Shown piece by piece: positions 8,022 through 16,891 of a stretch of 48,894 nucleotides of DNA. Location: positions 1 through 48,894 of the forward strand of contig CAJQQM010000024.1 in NCBI GenBank assembly GCA_905480485.1. Reading direction: 5' to 3'. The notes beneath the pieces are model-generated. The model was not told the DNA's origin, searched no databases, and saw only the letters and a list, made by a program, of their open reading frames with translations. Within the stretch, counting starts at the first letter, position 1. Every line of letters starts with the position of its first letter. Position numbers and translations under genes: made by a program. The DNA is from an uncultured Aureispira sp. GTDB lineage: Bacteria > Bacteroidota > Bacteroidia > Chitinophagales > Saprospiraceae.

Positions 8022-8687
8022 ATGATTCATCTTGATAACTATCGCGCTATACAAGCAAGCCTCAAAGCCTACCGGGCTCAGTTAGTGGCAGTTTCCAAGA
8101 CCAAACCCGTCGAGGCTATTCAACAATTTTATGATCTTGGTCACCGAGTTTTTGGCGAAAATCGCGTACAAGAATTAAGCAGCAAGTACGCAACTTTACC
8201 AAAAGATATTCGTTGGCATATGATTGGTTCTTTACAGCGGAATAAGGTCAAAGTTATTGCACCATTTATTGATTTAATTCATTCAGTAGATAGTTTTCGT
8301 TTATTAAAAGAAATTAACAAACAGGCTATAAATAATGATAGAGTTATTAATTGCTTGTTGCAATTCCATATAGCAGAAGAACAGACAAAAGCTGGTTTGA
8401 CGCTTGAGGAAGCCGAAGTGATGCTGGAAAGTGATGCCTTTGGGCTACTTAAAAATATTGCTATCAAAGGCGTAATGGGGATGGCCACATTTACCGTTAA
8501 TCAGAACCAAGTTCAGCAAGAATTTGCTCAACTAAAATCTATATTTGATCAATTAAAACAGGGATACTTCTCTGAAGATAGCCAATTCGAAGAAATTTCT
8601 ATGGGCATGTCTGGAGACTATGAAATTGCACTAAAAGAAGGCAGTAGCCTAATTCGTGTAGGGTCTAAATTATTTGGTACTCGATAG
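8022..8687 (+). CDS. YggS/PLPBP-family pyridoxal phosphate-binding protein
   Basis: The 221-residue protein has the PLP-binding lysine in LVAVSKTKPVEAI (Lys26), then VFGENRVQEL, WHMIGSLQRNKVK, GVMGMATF and the terminal MGMSGDYEIALKEGSSLIRVG and LFGTR motifs, all typical of the YggS/PROSC family. These single-domain alanine-racemase-fold proteins have no known catalytic reaction and manage free PLP levels. Its 3' end overlaps the next, convergent gene by 23 bases. Confidence 0.95.
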   Translation: MIHLDNYRAIQASLKAYRAQLVAVSKTKPVEAIQQFYDLGHRVFGENRVQELSSKYATLPKDIRWHMIGSLQRNKVKVIAPFIDLIHSVDSFRLLKEINKQAINNDRVINCLLQFHIAEEQTKAGLTLEEAEVMLESDAFGLLKNIAIKGVMGMATFTVNQNQVQQEFAQLKSIFDQLKQGYFSEDSQFEEISMGMSGDYEIALKEGSSLIRVGSKLFGTR

Positions 8688-9291
8688 TTTTTTGAATACA
8701 TGAAATAGGCTTGTTAATTGACTTGTAGACATAATTCCTTAGTCTAATGTTTTTGAATGTATCCATATCTTTTGCTTTAAGCTCAAAATAATAGGTTCCT
8801 TGCGGAAAGGTGATTGCTGTTGTTCCTTCTTTCAAATTGGTATTCAATAAAGTCCCATAAGCATCTTTGTGGGTTGCTACAGCAGAAATAAAATGCTTGG
8901 GTACTCTTTTGCGGCCAGTGTAAGCAAAAATGGCTTCATTCGACCTGGCTATTTTGAGTAATTTATCTACCGTACCAACCGACGCCTTAGCTTGTTTTTT
9001 GGTGGAGTAAAAATGAATTTCAGTTGCTATTGGGATAATAGAATCTCCTGTTTGCCAATGCATAACACTTTCGTCATTACCAAACTTTGACCCGTCCCAC
9101 TCTGCATCTGTAAAATAGATGCTTGTTTTGGCAGGCAAGGGTTTTAGGATGATAATACTGAAAAAATCATCTTTTTGTGCATTGAAACTTGAGAATATAA
9201 AATCACCCGCTGAAATTTTAGAACTATTATTGCTGTAATAATAGCAAAAAAGAAGAACAAAGACGGGGGCTAACAGTATGGAGTGTTTCAT
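8665..9291 (-). CDS. Small exported protein resembling a T9SS surface-protein module
   Basis: The 208-residue protein has a hydrophobic N-terminus (MKHSILLAPVFVLLFCYYYS) that reads as a signal peptide or membrane anchor. The body runs ISAGDFIFSSFNAQKDDFFS, then IYFTDAEWDGSKFG and VMHWQTGDSIIPIATEIHFY. I recognise this pattern (aGDiaf.gfNa...D.f.fv, then iyFTD.eWnG) as a module often found inside large Bacteroidota secreted proteins; here it stands alone, without a sorting domain. The function is unknown. Its last codons overlap the yggS-like gene on the opposite strand. The recognition is from memory and only moderately certain. Confidence 0.7.
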   Translation of the reverse strand: MKHSILLAPVFVLLFCYYYSNNSSKISAGDFIFSSFNAQKDDFFSIIILKPLPAKTSIYFTDAEWDGSKFGNDESVMHWQTGDSIIPIATEIHFYSTKKQAKASVGTVDKLLKIARSNEAIFAYTGRKRVPKHFISAVATHKDAYGTLLNTNLKEGTTAITFPQGTYYFELKAKDMDTFKNIRLRNYVYKSINKPISCIQKTIEYQII

Positions 9292-9313
9292 TATTTTGTT
9301 GTTTTGGTTACTG

Positions 9314-9321
9314 CAAAAATA
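9314..9321 (-). promoter_or_regulatory. -7-like box upstream of the small exported protein gene
   Basis: The minus strand reads TATTTTTG, matching TAnnTTTG, 23 bases upstream of the ATG at 9291. No well-spaced TTG is present, and poly-A/T context makes chance matches likely. Confidence 0.35.
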
Positions 9322-9367
9322 ACAAAGTACTATTAGCTCAATATTAGCTTATGTTTATCTAATTATA

Positions 9368-9400
9368 AAAAAAGCGAATCTTGAATAGATTCGCTTTTTT
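9368..9400. terminator. Terminator after the acyl-CoA ligase gene
   Basis: A perfect 14-bp stem (9368-9381 with 9387-9400) around a 5-base loop, with A/T runs at the ends. It lies 21 bases beyond the stop of the minus-strand acyl-CoA ligase gene. Confidence 0.85.
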
Positions 9401-9420
9401 ATTGTCAAAACAGATATTAT

Positions 9421-11103
9421 TTATGATTCTTCTCTCAAAGCTCTCCGTAATATTTTACCAACATTTGTTTTGGGTAGCTCGTTTCTGAACTCTATGTGTT
9501 TTGGTTTTTTGTATCCCGTAAAATTAGCTGAATTATAGCTGCGTAGCTCTGCTTCTGTAAGAGATGCATCTTTCTTAACAACAAATATCTTTACTGCTTC
9601 GGTCGATTTTTCGTCGGACACTCCAATAGCAGCCACCTCTAATACTTTAGGATGTGCCGCAATAACATCTTCAATCTCGTTGGGGTAAACATTGAATCCC
9701 GATACTAAAATCATATCCTTGATTCGATCCACAATTTTTAAATATCCATCTTCTTGCATAATACCAACATCACCTGTTTTGAGCCATCCATCTTGGGTAA
9801 ATACTTCAGCGGTTGCTTCGGGACGCTTGTAGTACCCCTTCATAACTTGTGGGCCCTTTACCTGTATTTCTCCTCGGTCTTCTCCGGGCCCTTGTACTTG
9901 TCCGTTTTCTGCCATAATACGTACATAAGTCGACGATACAGGCAGGCCTATAGTCCCTACTTGCACCTTTCCGAGTGGATTAGCACTTATAATCGGAGCG
10001 GTTTCTGTCATCCCATATCCTTCAATCAAGTCGTTGCCGGTCAATTCTTTCCAGCGTTTAGCTACGGGCCCTTGAATAGCCATAGCACCACCAATTACAA
10101 ATTTCAAATTACTCAAATCAAGAGCTCTAAATTGTTCGTTGTTTAGCAGGGCATTAAACAAGGTGTTTACCCCACTCATCAGACTTGGTTTGGTTTTGTC
10201 GATAACTTCTACCAATCCAGGAATATCTCTTGGGTTCGGAACCAATACACTTAAAGCACCAAAATTGGCCATACACAAGCAATTGACGGTAAACGAGAAA
10301 ATATGATACATGGGTAATGGGGTCAACATAACTTCACGGCCTTCTTTTATATCAGCATCGCCCAACCAAGCCTTCATTTGTTCCATATTGTACAATAAAT
10401 TCTGATTGGTCAATACAGCCCCTTTTGCTACACCTGTAGTACCACCCGTGTATTGAATACAGACCATATCGTCTATGTCGCTCTTGTAAGGTTTGTATCT
10501 TTTTTGACCACCTATTAGTACTGCCTTTCTGAATGTGACAGCATTAGGTAAAGAGAACTTAGGGACCAGGCCTTTGAACTTTAATACTTTGTTGATTAGC
10601 CATCCTTTAAATCCACCAAACATTCCTCCGATAGATGCCGTTATGATGTGCTTTACTGGCGTTTGCGCAAGTACTTTCTGAAGTTCATGTGCAAAGTTTT
10701 CGGCAATGATAACCGCTTCAACTTCTGCATCGTTAAATTGATGTTTAATTTCTCTAGAGGTGTAGAGTGGGTTGGTATTGACTGCAATAAAGCCCCCGCG
10801 CATAATGCCAAAAAGTGCGACAGGATATTGCACGATATTGGGTAGCATAATCGCTACTTTAGCACCTTTTTTTAAGCCAAGCCCCTGAAGGTAAGATGCT
10901 ATAGCAGCAGCCCCTTTGTCAACCTCCAGATAACTAAGTGTCTTTTGATTGTTTCCAATAAAACAGGTATACGCAGCTTTATCTTCAAATTTTTTGAGGT
11001 TTTCATCGATGAATCCAATTAGAGAATCGTGTTGTTCGATAGATACATCGTGCGGAACATTTTCTGGGTAGCTTTTGAGCCAAAATCGATCTTCTGTTGC
11101 CAT
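9421..11103 (-). CDS. fadD: Long-chain fatty acid-CoA ligase (AMP-forming)
   Basis: The 560-residue protein activates fatty acids to acyl-CoA with ATP through an acyl-adenylate. The AMP-binding P-loop YTGGTTGVAKGAVL is at about residues 218-231. Further adenylate-forming motifs are GYGMTETAP, the hinge region GWLKTGDVG and DRIKDMILVSGFNVYPNEIE, and the catalytic lysine region PKTNVGKILRRALR near the end. Length and motifs fit bacterial FadD. It lies 50 bases downstream of the TMTC-like gene on the same strand, so an operon is possible but not obvious. Chain-length preference cannot be told. Confidence 0.93.
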   Translation of the reverse strand: MATEDRFWLKSYPENVPHDVSIEQHDSLIGFIDENLKKFEDKAAYTCFIGNNQKTLSYLEVDKGAAAIASYLQGLGLKKGAKVAIMLPNIVQYPVALFGIMRGGFIAVNTNPLYTSREIKHQFNDAEVEAVIIAENFAHELQKVLAQTPVKHIITASIGGMFGGFKGWLINKVLKFKGLVPKFSLPNAVTFRKAVLIGGQKRYKPYKSDIDDMVCIQYTGGTTGVAKGAVLTNQNLLYNMEQMKAWLGDADIKEGREVMLTPLPMYHIFSFTVNCLCMANFGALSVLVPNPRDIPGLVEVIDKTKPSLMSGVNTLFNALLNNEQFRALDLSNLKFVIGGAMAIQGPVAKRWKELTGNDLIEGYGMTETAPIISANPLGKVQVGTIGLPVSSTYVRIMAENGQVQGPGEDRGEIQVKGPQVMKGYYKRPEATAEVFTQDGWLKTGDVGIMQEDGYLKIVDRIKDMILVSGFNVYPNEIEDVIAAHPKVLEVAAIGVSDEKSTEAVKIFVVKKDASLTEAELRSYNSANFTGYKKPKHIEFRNELPKTNVGKILRRALREES

Positions 11104-11153
11104 AATATAGTAATTAGATGTTAAGTTTATGTTGTTAATAGGAATTCTAGGTT

Positions 11154-13262
11154 TTAATTCGTGTTGCTCAGTTGTTGCATCAATCGATTTGCCTCTGCAT
11201 TTGAAGGGGCGATTTTCAAGACAGATTGTATATCCAAAAGTGCTTTCTCTTTTTGCCCTAAATTACTCCAGGCTATGCCACGATTTAGCAATGCATTGAT
11301 ATCATTTGGATTGTACTGAAGGCCTGTATTAAAGTCTTGGATGGCTAAGTCAAATTGTTTCGTTTTGAGATACGCAATGCCTCTATTGATAGAGGCTTTC
11401 TGTACTTGTTGCGGTTGATACTGAATGCTTTTGCTGTAGTCTTCGATGGCATTTTGATGCTGACCCAAAATACTGTAGGTAATTGCTCTGTTAAAATAGA
11501 TAGAACCACCATTTGTTTTGTATTCCAAGGCACGATTATAATTTTTGATTGCTTGTTCAAATTGTTCCATTGCCGCCTCAGCTTTACCTTCTATCTGCAT
11601 TTGATAGCCTCTTCTTCCGTAAGTATTGCCCATGCCTTCGTATACTTCCGCTCGTTTAGAACCTAATTGAGCTGCTTTTTTAAAATCTTCGAAAGCTTTA
11701 TTGATGTACAACATCGCCTCGGTAGGGTTGGCTGCTTTTTCAGACATTTTACCATAATAATTACCACGAATACTCAAGGGTTGTTCCATGTTTTGTTGCA
11801 AAACTTTGCCATCGATGGTATGTATATCAATTACATGTGTCCACAGCGCATCACTATCTTGCCAAGTTTCAATTTGTTTGATGGTTTTGGGAATAAACGT
11901 TGCGCAGCCTACTAACAACAATCCATAAATTATTTTTTGTGTTTTTAGCGGGCAAAATTCCTGAATTAATCGAACCCCAATAAAGGCTAATCCAAGATAT
12001 GGTAAATAGGTATAACGGTCGGCCTTAAGCACAACGCCAACCGATAAAAACTGTAAAACTAACAGGATGGTAATCAAATAAAAGGCGAGACCGAAAGCGA
12101 TACTCTTGGTAAATTTAAGGCTGTAAATTGTCAATGCAAAAATAAGCAAAACCAACAAAGGTACCCATTTAAACCAATTGCTGTTGTCGTAGGTGATTTG
12201 GTCGGGATAGGGATAAAAAGTGCAAAGGTTAATAGGAGCAAAGAATTGAATCATGTAATCAATAAATCCATAGCAGGCAAATTGAAAACGTTGCATAATT
12301 GAAAATGTATCGAATTTATTAATGGCAACAGAATCAGATGTTTTAAGCAGTATGCCATTGAAGTCGCCTCCAGATTGAACATTAGTGGCTATGATTCCGA
12401 AAAATAATGCAAGAACAAAGAACGGTAGCAGGTGCAGTATTTTTTTAGGTTGAAGGGTGTTTTTTAGCGCATCAAGGGCTTTTTCTGCCGGGTCATACCA
12501 AAAATATAATAGTAAGAGGATAGGCGCAAAAACTACTGCCATTGCTTTTGATAAGCAGGATAGTACAAAAAATAGCAAGGTGATAAGCCACCATTTAGAG
12601 GATGGTTGTTGGAGGTATTTGGTATAAGACAAAAGCCCCGACATAAAAAAGAAAACATACAATACGTCTTTTCGTTCTGATACCCAGGCTACGGATTCGA
12701 CGTGCATAGGGTGTAAGGCAAATACTGTCGCAACAATAACTGCCGCCCAAAGATTTTTTTTAGTTAAGCCAAAAACAAAAAACAAAACGAGCAAAGCATT
12801 CAGAATATGTAAAATGATATTCCAAAAGATGAAGGGGCGTGCCGAAATACCGTTGATACATTCGGGACAAACGTTGTTGTTCCAACGCATACTTAGGATC
12901 GTTAGTGGATGGTAATTGAGCGATACGATTGATTTAAATATTGTACCGTAACCTTTGCTGTACGCAGAGGGGCCTTGTGCAGGGGTTTGTATTATATCTG
13001 CTGCCGGACGTACCAAATCGTTATTGATAACATAGGCAAAATCGTCCCAATCTACAAAGTCGTTGTCGAGGGCACCATGATAGGTATAATAGGTTGTTAG
13101 GGCAAGAAGAAAGGCTGCAACATAAATATAGAGTGCACTTTCGGTAGTTTTATTTGAGCTTTTATTAGGCCCTTTGTTGGTTTGAGTGGTCTTTTGCTTC
13201 TTAGGTTTAAGGTTTTTTTGACGTCCTTTAGATGACGTCTTTTTATTCTTTTTGGCAGCCAT
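11154..13262 (-). CDS. Multi-pass membrane protein with C-terminal TPRs, TMTC-like
   Basis: The 702-residue protein starts with a Lys-rich soluble tail (1-45) and a first membrane helix (about 46-62). About ten more membrane segments run to residue ~470, and at least four tetratricopeptide repeats fill about 530-700. The loop HVESVAWVSERKDVLYVFFF is the hallmark of the TMTC/PMT-like group, which in animals O-mannosylates cadherins with dolichol-phosphate mannose. The early D-N-D-F-V-D-W-D-D stretch provides the acidic motif expected in GT-C glycosyltransferases. The bacterial substrate is unknown; the inferred job is sugar transfer to exported proteins or lipids. Confidence 0.8.
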   Translation of the reverse strand: MAAKKNKKTSSKGRQKNLKPKKQKTTQTNKGPNKSSNKTTESALYIYVAAFLLALTTYYTYHGALDNDFVDWDDFAYVINNDLVRPAADIIQTPAQGPSAYSKGYGTIFKSIVSLNYHPLTILSMRWNNNVCPECINGISARPFIFWNIILHILNALLVLFFVFGLTKKNLWAAVIVATVFALHPMHVESVAWVSERKDVLYVFFFMSGLLSYTKYLQQPSSKWWLITLLFFVLSCLSKAMAVVFAPILLLLYFWYDPAEKALDALKNTLQPKKILHLLPFFVLALFFGIIATNVQSGGDFNGILLKTSDSVAINKFDTFSIMQRFQFACYGFIDYMIQFFAPINLCTFYPYPDQITYDNSNWFKWVPLLVLLIFALTIYSLKFTKSIAFGLAFYLITILLVLQFLSVGVVLKADRYTYLPYLGLAFIGVRLIQEFCPLKTQKIIYGLLLVGCATFIPKTIKQIETWQDSDALWTHVIDIHTIDGKVLQQNMEQPLSIRGNYYGKMSEKAANPTEAMLYINKAFEDFKKAAQLGSKRAEVYEGMGNTYGRRGYQMQIEGKAEAAMEQFEQAIKNYNRALEYKTNGGSIYFNRAITYSILGQHQNAIEDYSKSIQYQPQQVQKASINRGIAYLKTKQFDLAIQDFNTGLQYNPNDINALLNRGIAWSNLGQKEKALLDIQSVLKIAPSNAEANRLMQQLSNTN

Positions 13263-13464
13263 ATTTAACAGGTTGTAATAAACGATGATCTAGCGTCAAA
13301 TTATGCTGATAATGCACTAATCCTTTAAGCTTTGTGATTAAATTATCTAAAGAGTGCTTTATATTTAGTATTATTGCGCTTGTGATACAAAAATAAACGA
13401 TTTGTTAAGATTTGAACTATCAATTTTAAAAAAGTCTAAACAAATCTCTTAATTTTTTTAGGAA

Positions 13465-14034
13465 ATGGATTTCAGCAGACAAATTCCTCTATTGGCCAAT
13501 GACCTTGAAGAAGGTAAATTATTGCTTTATCCCACCGAAACAATCTGGGGAATAGGCTGTGATGCCACCAATGAATTGGCGGTTCAAAAAATCAAGGTCC
13601 TCAAAAAAAGAACAGCAGATAAAAGTTTTATTTTGTTGGTTAATAACGTTGAAATGCTGGCCCGGTATGTTCAGTATATTCCTCCAAAAGCAAGAAACTT
13701 GATTGCTTATCATCAACGCCCACTCACTATCATTTATGAATCACCGATGCACTTACCTACTGCCGTTTTGGCCGAGGATGGAACCGTTGGCATACGCGTG
13801 ACACTAGACCCATTTTGTAAGGAATTAATTAAGTCCTTTAACAAGCCAATTGTTTCTACTTCTGCCAATGTAAGTGGTCAGCCTTTTCCTACTTCTTTCG
13901 ATACGATTGATACACAAATTATAAAAGGTGTAGACCGTATTGCTTCGCACAGGCAGTCAGAAATATCTGATCAGACGCCTTCCGTAATTGTTAAAGTGGT
14001 AGACGGTGAAGATTTAATATTTTTGAGAAAATAA
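13465..14034 (+). CDS. Threonylcarbamoyl-AMP synthase (Sua5/YrdC family)
   Basis: The 189 residues are one YrdC domain, with the entry motif LLLYPTETIWGIGCDA, a KxR-like basic stretch IKVLKKRTADKSFILL and the late motif PIVSTSANVSGQPFPTSF. The enzyme makes L-threonylcarbamoyl-AMP from threonine, bicarbonate and ATP, the first step of the universal t6A37 tRNA modification; the length is that of the short TsaC form without the Sua5 C-domain. It is the first gene of a plus-strand run reaching CCA-adding enzyme, 37 bases before the MBOAT gene. Confidence 0.93.
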   Translation: MDFSRQIPLLANDLEEGKLLLYPTETIWGIGCDATNELAVQKIKVLKKRTADKSFILLVNNVEMLARYVQYIPPKARNLIAYHQRPLTIIYESPMHLPTAVLAEDGTVGIRVTLDPFCKELIKSFNKPIVSTSANVSGQPFPTSFDTIDTQIIKGVDRIASHRQSEISDQTPSVIVKVVDGEDLIFLRK

Positions 14035-14071
14035 TACGGAGTTTACTTTTTTAGGCTAATATTTTGCCCCT

Positions 14072-15520
14072 ATGGTATTCAGTTCAGTCAGTTTTTTGCT
14101 TTATTTTTTACCGGTATTTCTGTTGTTGTATACCATAGCAAGCCCTGGGTATAAAAATTGGATTATACTACTTTTTAGTGTTTATTTTTATAGTTGGGGT
14201 GCCCCTAAGTTCCTCTATGTTCTAATAGGGTCTACATTGTTGGATTTTTATCTAGTCAGGTACATGAACCAACAAACTGATACTAAAAAACGCAAATACT
14301 TACTAGTTTTGTCATTAAGTCTAAACTTGGGTTTATTGGCTATTTTTAAGTACGCCAATTTTTTTGTAGACAATGTTCAATTTCTCTTAGTTGCCGCAGG
14401 CTATGAGCCCTTTTTGTGGACACAAATAGCCTTGCCGATCGGTATTTCATTTTATACCTTTCAAACACTTACGTATTCTGTAGATGTTTATCGTAAGGTG
14501 CACGCACCCTTGCAGTCTGTCAAAGATTATATGTTGTACATTATGATGTTTCCGCAACTTATTGCCGGGCCAATTGTGCGATTTAATACAATAGCGGATC
14601 AAATAGAACATCGAAATGAAACCTATCAGGACAAACTTTTTGGGTTTTATCGCTTTGGTATAGGTTTAGCCAAAAAGGTTCTTATTGCCAATGTGCTAGG
14701 AGAACTCGTGCTGTATTTATTGGGTGAACAGCCTGGGATAGGGACCGATTGGACGGCTTTAAATACAAATTTAGCCTGGACTTGTTTGTTAGCCTATACG
14801 TTTCAAATTTATTTCGACTTCTCGGGTTATTCCGACATGGCGATAGGTTTGGGCAAGATGATGGGTTTTCGCTTTCCTGAAAATTTTGATAATCCCTATA
14901 ATTCCAGATCTATCAGTGAGTTTTGGAGGCGTTGGCACATCACGCTTGGGGCATTCATGCGTTCTTATTTGTATATTCCTCTAGGGGGGTCAAGGGTAGC
15001 CAAAAAATCGAGGTTGTATGTTAATTTGTGGCTAGTCTTTTTGCTGTCGGGCTTGTGGCATGGTGCCTCATGGAATTTTGTAATTTGGGGGGCTTTTCAC
15101 GGTTTTTTCTTGGTCATAGAGCGCGCTTTCTTGTCGCCGTATTTGCAAGGGAAAGGCACACTTAATAAATTGTTCTCGCTTGCTTATTGTTTTTTGGTGG
15201 TGATGTTGGGTTGGGTCTTTTTTATTTTCGAAGAGGTAGCGGATGCTTGGATGTTTATACAACTTATGTTTTCTTTTTCGGCTGAACCGAGCAATCTTTC
15301 GATCGAATTTAAATCCATTTTTATACTTTTAGCAGCAGCCTTTTTCTCGTTTTGTACCCTATTCACACCTTTTCAAGCCCTTCATAATTGGCTTTATCAA
15401 GAACAATATCAGGCCACAGGAATTATTTTCTTATTTTTTGTAGTCATTTTCTTGTTTGTGTTGTCTTGTGCTTCAATTGCTACCTCTAGTTTTAACCCTT
15501 TTATTTATTACAGATTTTAA
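14072..15520 (+). CDS. MBOAT-family O-acyltransferase (AlgI-like)
   Basis: The 482-residue polytopic protein shows AlgI/DltB-type motifs: LPIGISFYTFQTLTYSVDVY (about 121-140), FPQLIAGPIVRF (160-171), YFDFSGYSDMAIG (247-259), EFWRRWHITLG with His289, and SGLWHGASWNFVIWG with the active-site His330. Such proteins move acetyl groups from cytoplasmic donors across the membrane to extracellular polysaccharide. The next gene starts 3 bases after the stop and encodes an AlgX/AlgJ-like partner, the expected second half of the system. The polymer being acetylated is unknown; no synthase is in view. Confidence 0.92.
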   Translation: MVFSSVSFLLYFLPVFLLLYTIASPGYKNWIILLFSVYFYSWGAPKFLYVLIGSTLLDFYLVRYMNQQTDTKKRKYLLVLSLSLNLGLLAIFKYANFFVDNVQFLLVAAGYEPFLWTQIALPIGISFYTFQTLTYSVDVYRKVHAPLQSVKDYMLYIMMFPQLIAGPIVRFNTIADQIEHRNETYQDKLFGFYRFGIGLAKKVLIANVLGELVLYLLGEQPGIGTDWTALNTNLAWTCLLAYTFQIYFDFSGYSDMAIGLGKMMGFRFPENFDNPYNSRSISEFWRRWHITLGAFMRSYLYIPLGGSRVAKKSRLYVNLWLVFLLSGLWHGASWNFVIWGAFHGFFLVIERAFLSPYLQGKGTLNKLFSLAYCFLVVMLGWVFFIFEEVADAWMFIQLMFSFSAEPSNLSIEFKSIFILLAAAFFSFCTLFTPFQALHNWLYQEQYQATGIIFLFFVVIFLFVLSCASIATSSFNPFIYYRF

Positions 15521-15523
15521 TAC

Positions 15524-16837
15524 ATGATCATTGATAATAAAACATCCCGCCTTTTATGGCATTTGCTTTTGTGCCTTTTGTTTGTACCGGTGCTACAACA
15601 GCTATTTCATTGGCATGATTTCGATGCATTAGAAGGTTATAACAAACAAAGTTCAAGCGACCCTTCCTGGACTTGGGCAGGCTGGAATGCCACAGTTTAT
15701 CAAAAAGACAAAGAGCAATATCGACTTGAGAATTTTGGATATAGACCAGCATTAATTCGACTCAACAATCAGCTAGATTATTCATTATTTAAATATTCTA
15801 ACGTTGACAACGTCGTTATAGGAAAAAAAGATTATTTATTCGGTTCAGATTATATCAAGGCCTATACCGGTCAAAATTTTGTTGGTGTGGCCACGGTTGA
15901 AGCCAAAATACAACGATTCAAACGAATTCAAGATACTTTAGATCAAATGGGCAAGCACCTAGTTATGGTTGTTACGCCTAATAAAGCAGACTTTTTTGAA
16001 AATTATTTACCTTCTTCTGCTTATGAAAAAGGACGACAAGCCTCTACTAATTACAAAGCTTATCTAGCGGCGATGCAAAAATTTTCAATACACCATATCG
16101 ATTTTAATCATTTTTTTAGTGCTGCCAAAGACACCTTAGCATATCCCGCTTTCCCCAAAACAGGCGTTCATCTTACCCCCTATGCAACAGCTGTATTTAC
16201 GGATACGCTTATTCGTTATTTTGAGCATCATTTACAACAAGACTTACCCGATTTTAGGATAGCCAATATGCAATGGACTGATTCTGCATCTTTTGATGAA
16301 ACAGATGCTGAGAATGCGTTAAACTTAATACTAGAATTAACACCAAAGCGTTTTATGCGTCTTCAGCCTAGTTTTAACTACCGCCAAAAATACCAACCAA
16401 ATGTTTTGGCTATCGGCGATAGTTTTTATTGGAATTTTTTAGCCTTGCGCTCCGATAAGTATTTATTTCATCAACATCGGTTTTTGTATTACAACAAAGA
16501 GGCATTTCCGGGCGGCCCTGTAAATCAATTAGATTTAGGGGAGGAAATCGATCGAGCTGAAGTCATTTTGCTGGTCAATTCAGCCTTCAATTTGTGGCGA
16601 TTTTGCTTTGATTTTGATTTAGATCTTTATATACATTTTTTTGGCGATGAACTTAGAAGTCAACCCTTGCTATTTGACCAAATTGTACAAGAAAAAATTA
16701 TGGCGGCCCAAAAAAATCTGGAATGGATGCACTATATTCGCAGCCAAATGAAAGCCGGAGAAACGGAAGAACAGGTTGTTTATAATAATGTTGCTTACTT
16801 ATTACGCAAAAAACTCGATCGTTTGCACCCAAAATAA
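15524..16837 (+). CDS. AlgX/AlgJ-like SGNH acetyltransferase partner of the MBOAT protein
   Basis: The 437-residue protein starts with one membrane segment (about 8-25), then an exported SGNH-fold domain. Seen motifs are QYRLENFGYRPALI and VIGKKDYLFGSDYI, typical of the AlgX/AlgJ start, MVVTPNKADFF, a His-containing TGVHLTPYA (His216), and VLAIGDSFYWNF with Asp299-Ser300. In alginate-type systems AlgJ/AlgX takes acetyl from the MBOAT protein and puts it on the polymer. The order of His motif before GDS motif fits AlgX-like circular arrangement. It is clearly translationally linked to the MBOAT gene. Confidence 0.85.
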   Translation: MIIDNKTSRLLWHLLLCLLFVPVLQQLFHWHDFDALEGYNKQSSSDPSWTWAGWNATVYQKDKEQYRLENFGYRPALIRLNNQLDYSLFKYSNVDNVVIGKKDYLFGSDYIKAYTGQNFVGVATVEAKIQRFKRIQDTLDQMGKHLVMVVTPNKADFFENYLPSSAYEKGRQASTNYKAYLAAMQKFSIHHIDFNHFFSAAKDTLAYPAFPKTGVHLTPYATAVFTDTLIRYFEHHLQQDLPDFRIANMQWTDSASFDETDAENALNLILELTPKRFMRLQPSFNYRQKYQPNVLAIGDSFYWNFLALRSDKYLFHQHRFLYYNKEAFPGGPVNQLDLGEEIDRAEVILLVNSAFNLWRFCFDFDLDLYIHFFGDELRSQPLLFDQIVQEKIMAAQKNLEWMHYIRSQMKAGETEEQVVYNNVAYLLRKKLDRLHPK

Positions 16838-16849
16838 GCTTTTAAACGC

Positions 16850-16890
16850 TAAATTTGCTACACATAAATTTAGTTCCTTTCATATATTTG
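16850..16890 (+). promoter_or_regulatory. Two -7 boxes in front of the CCA-adding enzyme gene
   Basis: TAAATTTG (16850-16857) and TATATTTG (16883-16890) both match TAnnTTTG exactly. The second ends 1 base before the first possible ATG (16892), so a transcript from it would start at or after the start codon (see finding). TTG elements are present but at 24-25 bases, a poor spacing. Confidence 0.45.
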
Positions 16891-16891
16891 G

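Noticed and set aside
9754-10146. 130-codon plus-strand frame
   Set aside because: Lies fully inside the well-supported acyl-CoA ligase gene on the other strand and has no recognisable protein features.
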